Below are positions 34,878-44,439 of a stretch of DNA of 64,000 nt, piece by piece. This DNA comes from JBBRHQ01 sp963738305. GTDB taxonomy: Bacteria; Actinomycetota; Thermoleophilia; Solirubrobacterales; 70-9. The notes under the pieces are model-generated. The model saw only the letters and a list, made by a program, of their open reading frames with translations. It did not search any database and was not told the origin of the DNA. The stretch covers positions 682,001-746,000 of the forward strand of contig CAVTVU010000001.1 of the NCBI GenBank assembly GCA_963738305.1, given 5' to 3'. The translations under genes were made by a program, and so were the position numbers. Numbering within the stretch: the stretch's first letter is position 1; each line of letters opens with the position of its first letter.

Positions 34878-35135
34878 CCGCTCGGCCGCGGGTCGAAGCG
34901 GTCGCGGCTGAGGCTGTCGCGCCCCGGCCCGCAGGAGATCGTCGAACAAAGGCTCGACGAGGGACAGGAGCAGTCCCGAGTTGATCGTGTCCCGCCCGTT
35001 GCCCGACCTCGCGATGATCCGCACCTTGCCGCCGCCGGACAGCGGGCAGGCTGCGTGTCCTGAGACGATCGCGCAGCTCATCCCGCTACGCTAGCCGGGC
35101 GAGCGGCGCGAGGCGGCATTGCGGACGAATCTACG
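34878..35135. other. Gap between convergent genes with a doubtful leftward reading frame
   Basis: No clear gene. A leftward frame from ATG 35081 begins MSCAIVSGHAACPLSGG and contains VRIIARSGNGRDTINSG, faintly like the Asp/Gly-rich ends of secreted proteins. It then runs antisense into the acyl-CoA synthetase gene without further coding character. It may be a decayed or frameshifted short gene. Confidence 0.3.
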
Positions 35136-36398
35136 TCAGGAAGCCTCGCCGGACTGCCGCAGCAGCGCCGAGGTGGTCTGCTCGAGCACCCGACGCCAGG
35201 CGGAGGTCTGCTCGGGCTCCTCGTCGGAGACCTGCTTGATCACCTTGCGGACGCGGCGGGCCGAGATCTCGATGTCATGTCGCTCGGCGATCTCCTGGTA
35301 GCGCTTGTAGTCCTGGGCCAGGGCGACGGTGACCGACTCGAAGCCGTGGCGGGCGATCGCCAGGCGCTGCGAGTAGTCCATGACCGAGGTCCCGAACATC
35401 AATTCGTCGTTGGGCTCGGGCTCGATCAGGAGGATGTCGACGCCGGGGTACTTCTCCTGCCAGAAGGCGACCGCCTGATGCAGGCGGGCGTGGGCGATCA
35501 GCTTGAAGGTCTGGTTGGCGATCGCCGGCAGGCCCATGTCGGAGACGCGGCGCACCCTGGTGCCGAGGAAGGTGGGGATCTGGCGCTGGAAGTCGTTGAT
35601 GTAGGGGACCAGCGGGTTGACGACGACGATGAACTTGGCCCCGCGCTCGACCGCGATGTCGACGTTCGTGGTCGAGCGAATCCCGCCGTCGATCAGCTGG
35701 CGCCCCTTCAGCTCGACCGGCTCGTAGACGACAGGCAGCGCGGTCGAGCACTGCACGGCCTTCGAGATCGGCACGTCGGCCCAGTCCCCCTCGCCGAGGA
35801 TGATCCGCTCGCAGGTGTCGAGGTCGGTCGCGGTCAGGTAGAGCTCGCGGTCGAGCATGCGGAAGTCGTTGACCCGGTCGGGGTCCGAGAGCACCTCCTC
35901 GACGTAGCGGCCGATCCCCCTCCCCGAATAGATGCCGGTGGGTAGCCCTTCGGCCAGGCCGACGCCGAAGTCCATCAGGGAGACGTCGCCCAGATTGCCC
36001 AGCAGCTTGCGAGCGGTGCCGATCAGGCGCAGTGGCATCACCGCCGCCTTCTCCACGTAGGCGCGGTAGTTGGGGCGCAGCAGAGTCCCCAGATCGACGT
36101 CCTCGATCGGCGAGGGCAGGCGCTTGTTCAGCACCCGCATCATCTCCTCCGGGGTCACGCCGTTGGCGAGCATCGCGGCGACGAAGGACCCGGCGCTGGT
36201 GCCGACGTAAACGTCGAACTCGTTCACGGTACGGTTGACCGCGAGCAGGTCGAAGGCTCGCAGGGCGCCGATCTCATAGACCCCGCCGGTGAAGCCCCCG
36301 CCGCCGAGGACAAGCGCTGTCTTCGACCGGCGCCTTCTTGTCCGAGACGCCTTCCTGCCCTGGCCGGAAGGCGTCTCGAGCTTGACGACCTTGCCCAT
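35136..36398 (-). CDS. Patatin-like phospholipase
   Basis: 420 aa. The oxyanion loop is LGGGGFTGGVYEIG, the nucleophile S68 is in the elbow VGTSAG and the catalytic Asp is in LIDGGIRSTTNVD. A long C-terminal part (MGLPAIANQTFKLIAHARLHQAV, then DILLIEPEPNDELMFG) matches bacterial patatins that act on phospholipids or storage lipids. No signal peptide; the basic N-terminus (SRTRRRRSK) may touch membranes. Convergent with the acyl-CoA synthetase, with which it could share released fatty acids. Confidence 0.9.
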   Translation of the reverse strand: MGKVVKLETPSGQGRKASRTRRRRSKTALVLGGGGFTGGVYEIGALRAFDLLAVNRTVNEFDVYVGTSAGSFVAAMLANGVTPEEMMRVLNKRLPSPIEDVDLGTLLRPNYRAYVEKAAVMPLRLIGTARKLLGNLGDVSLMDFGVGLAEGLPTGIYSGRGIGRYVEEVLSDPDRVNDFRMLDRELYLTATDLDTCERIILGEGDWADVPISKAVQCSTALPVVYEPVELKGRQLIDGGIRSTTNVDIAVERGAKFIVVVNPLVPYINDFQRQIPTFLGTRVRRVSDMGLPAIANQTFKLIAHARLHQAVAFWQEKYPGVDILLIEPEPNDELMFGTSVMDYSQRLAIARHGFESVTVALAQDYKRYQEIAERHDIEISARRVRKVIKQVSDEEPEQTSAWRRVLEQTTSALLRQSGEAS

Positions 36399-36514
36399 TG
36401 AGTCGCGGATTATCGCACGCTGGCCGGGCAGCCAGGTTGCTAAAAGGCGGTATTCGGAGGCCGGCGACGCGGGCGCGCCTGCGCGCCGGCGGCGCTAACC
36501 TCGGCCGCTTGCGC

Positions 36515-37858
36515 ATGCAGGGCCGCATCAGATCGCTGTTCGCCGGAGTTCTCGTGGCGTTTGCCACGATCTCCTTCGCGGCTGCGCCGGCGCCGGCGGC
36601 GGGGCACAAGCCCGCGCCACGCCCGGGCCCCGACAGCCCGGCCGCGACACCGATTCTCGGCGGGGCAACGTCCTCTGCCCGCCTCAGCCGGAGCGAGCTG
36701 TGCCGTGCCCTGCGCCGACGGCTGCTCCGGGGCGGCGGTCGGAGCAGCGGGTTCTTCGTGCTCAACGCCGCCAGCGGCAGGGCGGTCTGCGGCCACGCGG
36801 CCCGGACCCGCCGACCGCTGGCCTCGAACATGAAGATCTTCACCACGGCGACGGCTCTGGGGCGCTTCGGGCCTGACGCCCGCCTCCCCACCCGCCTGCT
36901 TGCCAAGGGAGGAATCGACCGCGACGGCGTCCTGCGCGGCAGCCTCTACCTGAAGGGAGGCGGCGACCCGGCCCTGGGCTCGCCGCCCTTCTACCAGACC
37001 TTCCTCGGCGGGCTCGGGACGGACCTGTTCGCCCTGACGAGGCGGGTCCGGGCGGCCGGGATCAAGCGTGTCACCGGCCGCCTCTACGCGGATGACTCCT
37101 TCTTCGACCGCCTGCGGGGTGTTGCCGACTCGGGCTACCGGACCAGCCCCTACATCGGGCCCCTCTCGGGCCTCTCCTTCAACTCGGGCTTCTCCACCTC
37201 GAGCGCTCGCAGCTTCGCCTCCGACCCCGCCCGGCTCGCCGGGGCGAAGCTCGCCCGGTCCCTGCGGAAGCACCGGGTCATGGTCAAGGCGCGAGTGGCG
37301 ATGGGCAAGGCGCCGAAGGGCGCGGAGCCGATCGGCGTGGTGCGCTCGCCGAGCATGGCGCGGCTGACCAACGAGACCGACGTCGACTCCAACAACTTCT
37401 TCGCCGAGATGCTTCTGAAGGGGATCGGCGCCCGCTACGGCAGCACCGGCAGCACCCGCGCCGGCGCCCGGGTGGTCGAAGCATTCGCCCACAATCACGA
37501 CTCGGCCGTCCATGCCGTCGACGGCTCGGGCCTGACCCGCAGCAACAAGGCGTCGCCGGCCGCCGTGGTCCGGCTGCTGCGCTCGGTCCGCGCCGAGGCC
37601 TTCGGCCGCGCCTTCGTCCGCTCGCTCGCCGTGGCCGGCCGCGAGGGCACCGTGGCCGACCGGATGCGCGGGAGCGCCGCCGCCGGCCGCTGCCGCACCA
37701 AGACGGGAACGATCAGCGGCGTCAGCAATCTCTCCGGGTACTGCTTCAACCGCTCCGGCAAGCCGATGGTCTTCTCGATCCTGATGGCGAGCGTGGGCAA
37801 CCTCGACCTCGCCCACCGAGAGCAGGACAGGATGGCCGCCCTGATCGCCCGCTATTAG
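36515..37858 (+). CDS. dacB: D-alanyl-D-alanine carboxypeptidase/endopeptidase, PBP4 family
   Basis: 447 aa from ATG 36515, which starts a signal peptide (SLFAGVLVAFATISFAAAPAPAA). Penicillin-binding motifs: SxxK as S104-N-M-K107, SxN in VDSNNFFAEML, and KTG in RCRTKTGTISGVSNLSG. The inserted domain between the first two motifs is typical of PBP4. The enzyme trims or cuts peptidoglycan cross-links outside the membrane. Frame intact. Divergent from the patatin gene and convergent with ligA. Confidence 0.92.
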   Translation: MQGRIRSLFAGVLVAFATISFAAAPAPAAGHKPAPRPGPDSPAATPILGGATSSARLSRSELCRALRRRLLRGGGRSSGFFVLNAASGRAVCGHAARTRRPLASNMKIFTTATALGRFGPDARLPTRLLAKGGIDRDGVLRGSLYLKGGGDPALGSPPFYQTFLGGLGTDLFALTRRVRAAGIKRVTGRLYADDSFFDRLRGVADSGYRTSPYIGPLSGLSFNSGFSTSSARSFASDPARLAGAKLARSLRKHRVMVKARVAMGKAPKGAEPIGVVRSPSMARLTNETDVDSNNFFAEMLLKGIGARYGSTGSTRAGARVVEAFAHNHDSAVHAVDGSGLTRSNKASPAAVVRLLRSVRAEAFGRAFVRSLAVAGREGTVADRMRGSAAAGRCRTKTGTISGVSNLSGYCFNRSGKPMVFSILMASVGNLDLAHREQDRMAALIARY

Positions 37859-37903
37859 GAGGTCACTGAGATGGAACGGGGCTGTGAAGATCTGCACAGC
37901 GAC

Positions 37904-37947
37904 GAGACTGCGATAAGACACCCTCATTGGTGACTTAGATCCGTCTC
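37904..37947. terminator. Interrupted long hairpin between dacB and ligA
   Basis: GAGAC...AAG-A-CACC, loop CTCATT, GGTG-A-CTT...GTCTC. The paired blocks flank an internal bulge, giving a 44-nt symmetrical structure between convergent genes. A bidirectional terminator is the simplest reading. Confidence 0.45.
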
Positions 37948-37964
37948 GGCAGCGGCGTCTGGGT

Positions 37965-39986
37965 TCAGCCAGCGAGCAGATCGCGCAGGCCGGCCTCGTC
38001 GAGCACTTCCACGCCCAGCTTCTCGGCCTTGGCCAGCTTCGAGCCCGGGCTGTCACCGGCGATCACGTAGTCGGTCTTCTTGGAGACCGAGCTGGTGACC
38101 TTTCCGCCGGCCTCGCGGACGAGGGCCGTCGCCTCCTCGCGGGTCAGCTTCTGCAGGGTGCCGGTAAGCACCAGGGTCTGGCCCTCCAGCGGGCCCCCCG
38201 CGGTCCGGCGCTCCGAGGGGCCCAGCTCCATTCGCAGGCCCTTCTCGCGCAGCTTCTCGATCAGCGCCCAGGTCTGCTCGTCGGCCAGCGACTCGGCGAT
38301 CTGCAGGGCCATCACCGGCCCCACCCCCTCGACGTCGGCCAGCTGCTCGGGGTCGGCGGCCCGAAGGGCGTCGATCGAGCCGAAGTGATCGCCGAGAGCG
38401 GCCGCGGTGACAAAGCCGACTCCCGGGAGCCCCAGGGCATAGAGCACCCTGGTGAAGGGTCGCCCTCGCGCCACCTCGATCGCCGCCACGAGGTTGCGCG
38501 CCGAGACCTCGCCGAAACCCTCCAGGTCGGCCAGCTTCTCCTCGGTCAGGTCGAAGATGTCGCCGACGTCGGAGATCAGCCCCTCCTCAAGGAAACGGAG
38601 CGCCTGCTTCTCGCCCAGGCCGTCGATCTCCATCGCCCCCTTGCTGACGAAGTGCTTGACGTGCTGGAAGGACTGGCCCGGACAGCCCGAGCGGTTGGGG
38701 CAGATCGTGAAGACGCCATCGTCCGGCTTCAGCGTCTCGGTCCCGCAGGCTGGGCAGCGTTTCGGCGGCCTCGGCCGGCGGGTCCGCTTCGGACGGCGCT
38801 GGAGCATCGGCGAGACGACCTGCGGGATCACGTCCCCGGCCCGCATCACCACCACCTCGTCGCCCTCCCGGACGTCCTTGCGAGCCAGGTCCTCCTCGTT
38901 GTGCAGGGTCGCGGTGGATACGGTGACGCCGCCGACGTGGACCGGCTCCAGCATCGCGAAGGGCAGCAGGTGGCCGGTGCGGCCGACGTTCCAGACGACC
39001 TTGCGCAGCTTCGTGGTCGCCGTGGTCGGCGGGAACTTCCAGGCGATCGCCCAGCGCGGCTCGCGCCCCACCACGCCCAGCTCGCGCCACATGGCCCGCT
39101 CGTCGACCTTTACGACGACCCCGTCGATCTCGAAGTCGAGCTCGTCGCGGCGGTCCTGCCACCAGAGGCAGCGCTCGACGACCGGATCGACGCCGGCGTG
39201 GTGACCCGTGTCCGGGTTGACCTTGAAGCCGCGCTTGCGAAGCCAGGCGATCTCCTCGCTGTGGGTGGCGAGGTCGAGGCCCTCGGTCGCACCCAGGCCG
39301 TAGCACCAGACCGAGAGGGGGCGCTCGGCCGCGAGCGCGGGATCGAGCTGGCGGATCGAGCCGGCCGCCGAGTTGCGCGGGTTGGCAAAGGTCGGCTCGC
39401 CGGCCGCGGCGCGGCGCTCGTTCAGCTCGGCGAAGGCGGCAATCGGGAGGTAGACCTCGCCCCGCACCTCGACCAGGGACGGCGCGTCCTCGATCCGCAG
39501 CGGGATCGCGCGGATCGTCCGCAGGTTGCGGGTGACGTTCTCACCGACCCGGCCGTCGCCCCGGGTCGCGCCGCGCGCGAAGACGCCATCGCGGTAGGTG
39601 AGCGAGATCGCCAGGCCGTCGATCTTCGGCTCGGTCGTGTAGCTGAACTCCGACGCGGTTATGTCGAGCCGCTTCAGGTGGTTGCGGATCCGCGCTTCCC
39701 AGGCACGCAGCTCGTCCTCGTCGCGGGCGTTTGCGAGCGAGAGCATCGGCTCGGCGTGCTCGACCCGCTCGAAGTGCTCCAGCGGCGGCGCGCCGACCCG
39801 CTGGGTGGGCGAGTCGGGGGTGCGCAGCTCGGGGTTTCTCTCCTCGATCCCGCGCAGCTCGTCGAGCAGCGCGTCGTAGGTGTCGTCGCCGACCTCCGGG
39901 TCGTCCTCGACGTAATAGAGGCGGTTGTGGCGCTCCAGCTCCCGCCGCAGCTCGGCGGCGCGCCGCTCGTCGGCCTTGCGGCTCAC
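37965..39986 (-). CDS. ligA: NAD-dependent DNA ligase
   Basis: 673 aa, normal length. Domain Ia (HNRLYYVEDDPEVGDDTYDAL) binds NAD; the adenylated lysine is K121 in EPKIDGLAI. The OB fold includes VVMRAGDVIPQV. The zinc finger is CPACG...CPNRSGCPG. Helix-hairpin-helix repeats follow (DLEGFGEVSARNLV, LGLPGVGFVTAAAL), then a C-terminal BRCT domain (GQTLVLTGTLQKLTREEA). It seals nicks in replication and repair. Stop overlaps the surE... reading order is surE then ligA, with a 4-bp overlap. Confidence 0.97.
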   Translation of the reverse strand: MSRKADERRAAELRRELERHNRLYYVEDDPEVGDDTYDALLDELRGIEERNPELRTPDSPTQRVGAPPLEHFERVEHAEPMLSLANARDEDELRAWEARIRNHLKRLDITASEFSYTTEPKIDGLAISLTYRDGVFARGATRGDGRVGENVTRNLRTIRAIPLRIEDAPSLVEVRGEVYLPIAAFAELNERRAAAGEPTFANPRNSAAGSIRQLDPALAAERPLSVWCYGLGATEGLDLATHSEEIAWLRKRGFKVNPDTGHHAGVDPVVERCLWWQDRRDELDFEIDGVVVKVDERAMWRELGVVGREPRWAIAWKFPPTTATTKLRKVVWNVGRTGHLLPFAMLEPVHVGGVTVSTATLHNEEDLARKDVREGDEVVVMRAGDVIPQVVSPMLQRRPKRTRRPRPPKRCPACGTETLKPDDGVFTICPNRSGCPGQSFQHVKHFVSKGAMEIDGLGEKQALRFLEEGLISDVGDIFDLTEEKLADLEGFGEVSARNLVAAIEVARGRPFTRVLYALGLPGVGFVTAAALGDHFGSIDALRAADPEQLADVEGVGPVMALQIAESLADEQTWALIEKLREKGLRMELGPSERRTAGGPLEGQTLVLTGTLQKLTREEATALVREAGGKVTSSVSKKTDYVIAGDSPGSKLAKAEKLGVEVLDEAGLRDLLAG

Positions 39987-40813
39987 CGCTCGGCGGCCGT
40001 GGCCTGGGGGGACGCCGAGTCCAGCATCGACTCCAGGTCGCGATCGCGCAGGCTGCCGATCCCGCCGTGGTCGGTGAGGTCGAAATGCACCGGGGTGACC
40101 GAGATCCTCCCATTCGCGATCGCCGAGAGGTCGGAGCCCTCCTCGTCCTCGAAGGAAGGCTCGAAGCCGTAGATCTCATAGCGGCTTCGTCCGGAGCGCT
40201 CGTCGCTGTCGACCAGCTTCAGCTCGTCGTTGTAGAGGCGCTTGCCGAGATGGGTCACCTCCACCCCATCCGGCTCTCCGGCGGGGCAGTTGACGTTGAT
40301 CAGGGTCCTCTCGGGCATCGGCTCGGTGAACAGCCTTCGCACCAGCTGCGCGGTGAAGGCCGCTGCGATCCCGAAGTCGAAGACGCGGCCGAAGCGGAAG
40401 TCCATCTCGCGCTTCGCGGACTGCTGGGAGACCGCGACCGCCGGCAGCCCGAGGATGATGCCCTCGAAGGCGGCCGCGACGGTGCCCGAGTAGGTGATGT
40501 CGTCGCCGAGGTTGGCGCCATGGTTGATCCCGGAGACGATCAGGTCGGGCTTCTCGCCGAGCAGGCCGAGGTCGGCGAAGCGGACGCAGTCGACCGGGGT
40601 CCCGTCGGTGGCGAAGCCGCTGGAGCCGTCGCCGAAGGAGACCTCCTCGACGGTCAGCGGGGAGCGGGTCGTGATGCTGCGGGCGGTGGCGCTGCGGTTC
40701 GAGTCGGGCGCGATCACGTGGACCTCGATCTCCTCGATCCCGCGCAGCTCCCGGCGCAGGGCATGCAGGCCCTGGGCGTTGATGCCGTCGTCGTTGGTCA
40801 GCAGGACCCTCAT
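39983..40813 (-). CDS. surE: 5'/3'-nucleotidase SurE
   Basis: 276 aa. The metal site is LLTNDDG (D8, D9), with Ser in APDSNRSA and Asn in IVSGINHGAN. The family hydrolyses nucleoside monophosphates and is linked to stationary-phase survival. The C-terminal YNDELKLVDSDERSGRSRYEIYG is a typical swap region. The ATG at 40813 stands 43 bp after the truA stop. ligA starts within its last codons. Confidence 0.94.
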   Translation of the reverse strand: MRVLLTNDDGINAQGLHALRRELRGIEEIEVHVIAPDSNRSATARSITTRSPLTVEEVSFGDGSSGFATDGTPVDCVRFADLGLLGEKPDLIVSGINHGANLGDDITYSGTVAAAFEGIILGLPAVAVSQQSAKREMDFRFGRVFDFGIAAAFTAQLVRRLFTEPMPERTLINVNCPAGEPDGVEVTHLGKRLYNDELKLVDSDERSGRSRYEIYGFEPSFEDEEGSDLSAIANGRISVTPVHFDLTDHGGIGSLRDRDLESMLDSASPQATAAER

Positions 40814-40855
40814 CGCGCTCGATTCTACGGTGCTGATTCGGCGCTGATCGATCTT

Positions 40856-41589
40856 CTAGTAGGCGACCGAGGCCAGGTAGAGGCCGTGGGCGGGGACCGT
40901 TTCTCCCGCGTGCTCGCGGGCGCTGCCCTCCAGCAGCGCCTCGAAATTCTGCACGCTCCGCCGTCCGGAGCCGACCTCGAGCATCGTGCCGACGAGGATC
41001 CTCACCATGTTGTGCATGAAGGCGTCGGCCTCGATCCAGAAGCCGACGATCGATCCGATCTCCTCGGTCCACTCCGCCCTCAGCACGTCGCGCTCGAAGC
41101 GGACGTGATCGCTCTGGGTCGGGGTGAAGGCGGTGAAGTCGTGGCTGCCGGGGAGCGCGGCGGCGCACCCCGCCAGCGCCTCCAGGTCGAGTCGGCGCGG
41201 CCACCAGAGCGCCCGGCCGCGCTCGAACGGGTTCGGTGCGTCGCGGCGGAGGACGCGGTAGCAGTAGGTGCGAGAGCGGGCGTCGCGGCGGGCGTCGAAG
41301 CCCTCAGCGGCGGGCTCGGCCGCCAGCACGGCGAGGTCGTCGGGGCCGACCCCGTTGAGCCGCCGGGCAAGGTCGCCGGGGACCTCGGCCCCGGTCCGGA
41401 AGCTCGCAACCTGGCTCCAGGCGTGAACGCCGGCGTCGGTGCGCCCGGCGACCGTCAAGCTCACCGTCTCGCCCAGGATCTCGCCAGCGCCGCCTCAAGC
41501 TCGCCCTGCACGGTGCGCATCCCGGGCTGCGCCGCCCAGCCGCGGAAGGCGGCGCCGTCGTAGGAGATCTCGAGGCGGATCGTGGTCAC
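40856..41589 (-). CDS. truA: tRNA pseudouridine(38-40) synthase TruA (one frameshift)
   Basis: About 244 aa. From GTG 41589 the chain reads TTIRLEISYDGAAFRGWA, then MRTVQGELEAALARILGE with a one-base shift near 41487. The catalytic Asp is D52 in VAGRTDAGVHAWSQVA. The C-terminal domain includes FWIEADAFMHNMVRILVGTML. It modifies the anticodon arm of many tRNAs. The position after rplQ matches the common alpha-operon order rpoA-rplQ-truA, but here a small gene on the other strand intervenes. Confidence 0.9.
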
Positions 41590-41685
41590 GTGAGCCGCAT
41601 CACGCTAAACGCTCGGCGGGAGGCGTAACCTGCCTGGGGCAGCGCCCGCACTTGCCGGGCGCAACCGGATGAGAGGAGCGGCCAG

Positions 41686-41937
41686 ATGTCGAACATGAGC
41701 GAGAACCAGCGCGCCGGGTTCGAGCGCGCCACGTACTCCGGCAGCGCCGAGCGGATCCGGCACGGATCGGAGAAGGGGGCGAGGATCTACACGGTGGTCG
41801 CAGCGATCGTCGCCGTGGTGCTGTGCGCGGCTGCCCTCGCCGTGCTCGACGGCTGGGCGGAGTGGGTCGTGCTCGGCGGGATCGTCTTCGCCGCGATCGG
41901 CTTCATGGTCGCGGTCAGCCCGCGGCGAGAAGCCTAG
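41686..41937 (+). CDS. Small two-helix membrane protein
   Basis: 83 aa preceded by GAGAGGAG. Residues 1-32 are polar (NQRAGFERATYSGSAERIRHGSEKG). Helices IYTVVAAIVAVVLCAAALAVLD and WVVLGGIVFAAIGFMVAVSP follow, and the chain ends in basic residues. I do not recognise a family. It lies between rplQ and truA on the opposite strand, so it is not part of the ribosomal transcript. Confidence 0.65.
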   Translation: MSNMSENQRAGFERATYSGSAERIRHGSEKGARIYTVVAAIVAVVLCAAALAVLDGWAEWVVLGGIVFAAIGFMVAVSPRREA

Positions 41938-42003
41938 GAGGACACCGACCCCGGCGCGCCCGGAAGCGAAGCCGAGGACGCGCCGGGCAGTCGTTCCAAC
42001 CTC

Positions 42004-42023
42004 GAGTTGGTCTAGACCAACTC
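42004..42023 (-). terminator. 20-bp perfect palindrome overlapping the rplQ stop
   Basis: GAGTTGGTC-TA-GACCAACTC is fully symmetrical and contains the rplQ stop codon. The right arm can instead pair with bases just beyond (CCAAC-TCGAG-GTTGG on the minus strand), giving two exclusive hairpins at the end of the alpha operon. No T-tract. Confidence 0.6.
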
Positions 42024-42366
42024 CAGGTAGACCATCTCGGTCGAGTCCGAGCGGCGCGGACCGAGCTTGACGATCCGCGTGTAGCCGCCCGGGGCGCTCG
42101 GCGTAGCGGGGCGCGACCTCCTCGAACAGCTTGTGAACGGCGAACTTGTCGTTGTGAAGGGTCGCCAGTGCCTGGCGGCGGGCGTGGAGGTCGCCCCGCT
42201 TGGCGAGGGTGATCAGCTGCTCGACCTCCGGCTTCACAGCCTTCGCCTTGGCCTGGGTGGTCTTGATCCGCTCGTGCTCGATCAGCTGCTTGGAGAGGTT
42301 GGCCATCAGCGCCTTGCGATGCGCCGCGGGGCGGCTCAGCTTGTTGCGCTTGCGAGCGTGACGCAC
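42012..42366 (-). CDS. rplQ: 50S ribosomal protein L17 (one frameshift)
   Basis: About 117 aa. MRHARKRNKLSRPAAHRKAL is the L17 start, followed by NLSKQLIEHERIKTTQAKAKAVKPE. After a shift near 42095 the end reads YTRIVKLGPRRSDSTEMVYLELV. It lies near the peptide exit tunnel. Last gene of the alpha operon, 31 bp after rpoA. Its stop lies inside a perfect palindrome. Confidence 0.95.
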
Positions 42367-42397
42367 GGCTTCCTCTCCGCTTCCGCCGCCGGCGGCC

Positions 42398-43373
42398 TTA
42401 GTCCTGGCGGAGGTCGAGGTTGCGCGAGTGCAGGGTCTCGATCACTTCCTCGATCGACTTCGAGCCGAAGTTGGGGATCGCATTCAGCTCAGACTCGGAC
42501 TTGCGGACCAGGTCGCCGACCGTCTGGATCGCCGGCCCGCTTCAGGCAGTTGTAGGAGCGGACGCCGAGCTCGAGCTCCTCGATCAGGATCTCGTCGAGG
42601 CCGTCACCGCCGGCGGTGGCGCCGTTGTCGGCGAGCGGATCGGCGGTCAGCGCCGAGACGGCCTCGCGCGCCGTCAGCTCCTCGACCCGGTCGGCGTCGG
42701 TGAAGATCGCCAGGCTCTTGATCAGGATCTCGGAGGCCTCGCGCAGCGCCGCCGCGGGCTCGATCGAGCCGTCGGTCTCGAGCTCGAGAGTGAGCTTGTC
42801 GAAGTCGGTGCGCTGCCCGACGCGGGCGGAGTCGACCGCATAGGAGGCTCGGCGGATAGGCGAGAAGATCGAGTCGATCGGGATCACGCCGATCGGCTGC
42901 TCCTCGGTCTTGTTCTCCTCCGCCGGCGAGTAGCCGCGGCCGCGGCCGATCGTCAGGTAGATCTCGAGCTTGGTCTTCTTCTCCAGGGTCGCGATCGGCG
43001 CCTCGGGGTTGAGGATCTCGACCCCGGAAGGGAGGTCAATGTCCTTGGCCTTGACCTCGCCCGGACCGGTCACGACCAGCGGCGCCTCGATCTCGTCGGC
43101 GTCGGTGTGCATGCGGACGACGATCTCCTTCAGGTTGAGGACGATGTCGGTGACGTCCTCCTTGACGCCGGGCACGGTCGAGAACTCGTGCGCGACGCCC
43201 TCGATGCGGACACTGGTGATCGCGGCGCCGCCGAGCGAGGAGAGCAACACCCGGCGCAGGCTGTTGCCGAATGTGTAGCCGAAGCCCTTGTCGAGGGGCT
43301 CGACGGTGAACGTGCCTTGCGTGTCGTCGCCTGATTCGGCGCTGATTCTGGGGACCTGGAAGTCAGTGGGCAT
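42398..43373 (-). CDS. rpoA: RNA polymerase alpha subunit (one frameshift)
   Basis: About 324 aa. The N-terminal assembly domain has FTVEPLDKGFGYTFGNSLRRVLLSSLGGAA, residues 22-51, and VPGVKEDVTDIVLNLKEI. After a one-base shift near 42540 the C-terminal domain reads IQTVGDLVRKSESELNAIPNFGSKSIEEV and ends LDLRQD. This domain contacts UP elements and activators. The gene is indispensable, so the shift is a base error. Confidence 0.97.
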
Positions 43374-43412
43374 GGGTTCCTCGGTTATTCGTGTTCAGAA
43401 AGTGGGCCCGGA

Positions 43413-44033
43413 CTACTTGGAGTACAGCTCGACGATGAGCTGCTCCTGTACCGGGGCGGAGATCTCGGAGCGCTCCGGGTAGCGCAGGACCTTCGCGGTG
43501 AGAGCGTCGTGATCGGCCTGCAACCAGGCAGGCACGGTAGAGACGAGCTCCGTCGCCTGGCGAATCGTGTCGGTGGCGGCCGAGCTCGGCTTGATCGAGA
43601 TGATGTCCTCGGGGCGGATCTGGTAGGAGGGGATGTCGACGCGGCGGCCGTTGATCATCCAGTGGCCGTGGCGGATCAGCTGGCGGGCCTGGCGTCGCGA
43701 GGCGGCGAAGCCGAGTCGCACGAGGACGTTGTCGAAGCGGGACTCGAGCAGCCGCAGCAGGTTCTCGCCGGTGACCCCGTCTTGACGGGAGGCCTTGTCG
43801 TAGTACTCACGGAACTGCTTCTCGAGGATCTGGTAGTAGCGGCGGGTCTTCTGTTTCTCGCGCAGCTGCAGCCGGTACTCCGAGTGCCGCATGCGGCCGC
43901 GTCCATGCTCGCCCGGCGGGTAGGAGCGCCGCTCGACCCCGCACTTGTCGGTGAAGCAGCGCTCTCCCTTGAGGAAGAGCTTCTGGCCCTCGCGGCGGCA
44001 CTGCTTGCACTGGGGAGAGGTATCGCGAGCCAC
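43413..44033 (-). CDS. rpsD: 30S ribosomal protein S4
   Basis: 206 aa, intact. The N-terminus keeps the four-Cys (C+) zinc form: CKQC and, 16 residues on, CFTDKC. The S4 RNA-binding domain reads RLDNV-like LESRFDNVLVRLGFAASRRQARQLIRHGHWMING, residues 91-124. It nucleates 30S assembly and can regulate the alpha operon in other bacteria. One base separates it from rpsK. Confidence 0.97.
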   Translation of the reverse strand: MARDTSPQCKQCRREGQKLFLKGERCFTDKCGVERRSYPPGEHGRGRMRHSEYRLQLREKQKTRRYYQILEKQFREYYDKASRQDGVTGENLLRLLESRFDNVLVRLGFAASRRQARQLIRHGHWMINGRRVDIPSYQIRPEDIISIKPSSAATDTIRQATELVSTVPAWLQADHDALTAKVLRYPERSEISAPVQEQLIVELYSK

Positions 44034-44034
44034 G

Positions 44035-44432
44035 TCAGACTCTCCGGCGCTTCTTCGGGCGGCAGCCGTTGTGCGCCTGCGGGGAGACGTCCTTGACCGT
44101 GCTCACCTCGAGCCCCGCCGCCTGCAGCGAGCGGATCGCGGTCTCGCGTCCTGAGCCGGCGCCCTTTGCGAACACCTCGACCCTCTCCAGGCCGTGCTCC
44201 ATCCCCTTCTTCGCGGCCGAGTCCGCGGTCACCTGGGCCGCGAAGGGCGTGGACTTGCGTGAGCCCTTGAAGCCGGCACTGCCCGCCGACTCCCAGGCGA
44301 TCACGTTGCCCTCGGTGTCGGTGAGGGTGACGATCGTGTTGTTGAAGGAAGTCTTGATGTGCGCCTGTCCGTAGGTGATGTTCTTCTTGACGCGTCGGCG
44401 CGCCCGACCCTTGGCGGTTTCTTCGCTGCCAT
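44035..44432 (-). CDS. rpsK: 30S ribosomal protein S11 (one frameshift)
   Basis: About 132 aa. MAAKKPPK shifts near 44418 into GRARRRVKKNITYGQAHIKTSFNNTIVTLTD. The end reads VSTVKDVSPQAHNGCRPKKRRRV, the conserved S11 tail at the mRNA exit site. It lies 7 bp after rpsM. Confidence 0.96.
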
Positions 44433-44439
44433 CGGTTGC

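Noticed and set aside
38385..40172. A 595-codon rightward frame antisense to ligA
   Set aside because: ligA is complete with all domains on the minus strand. The opposite frame is a composition artefact of high-GC third positions.
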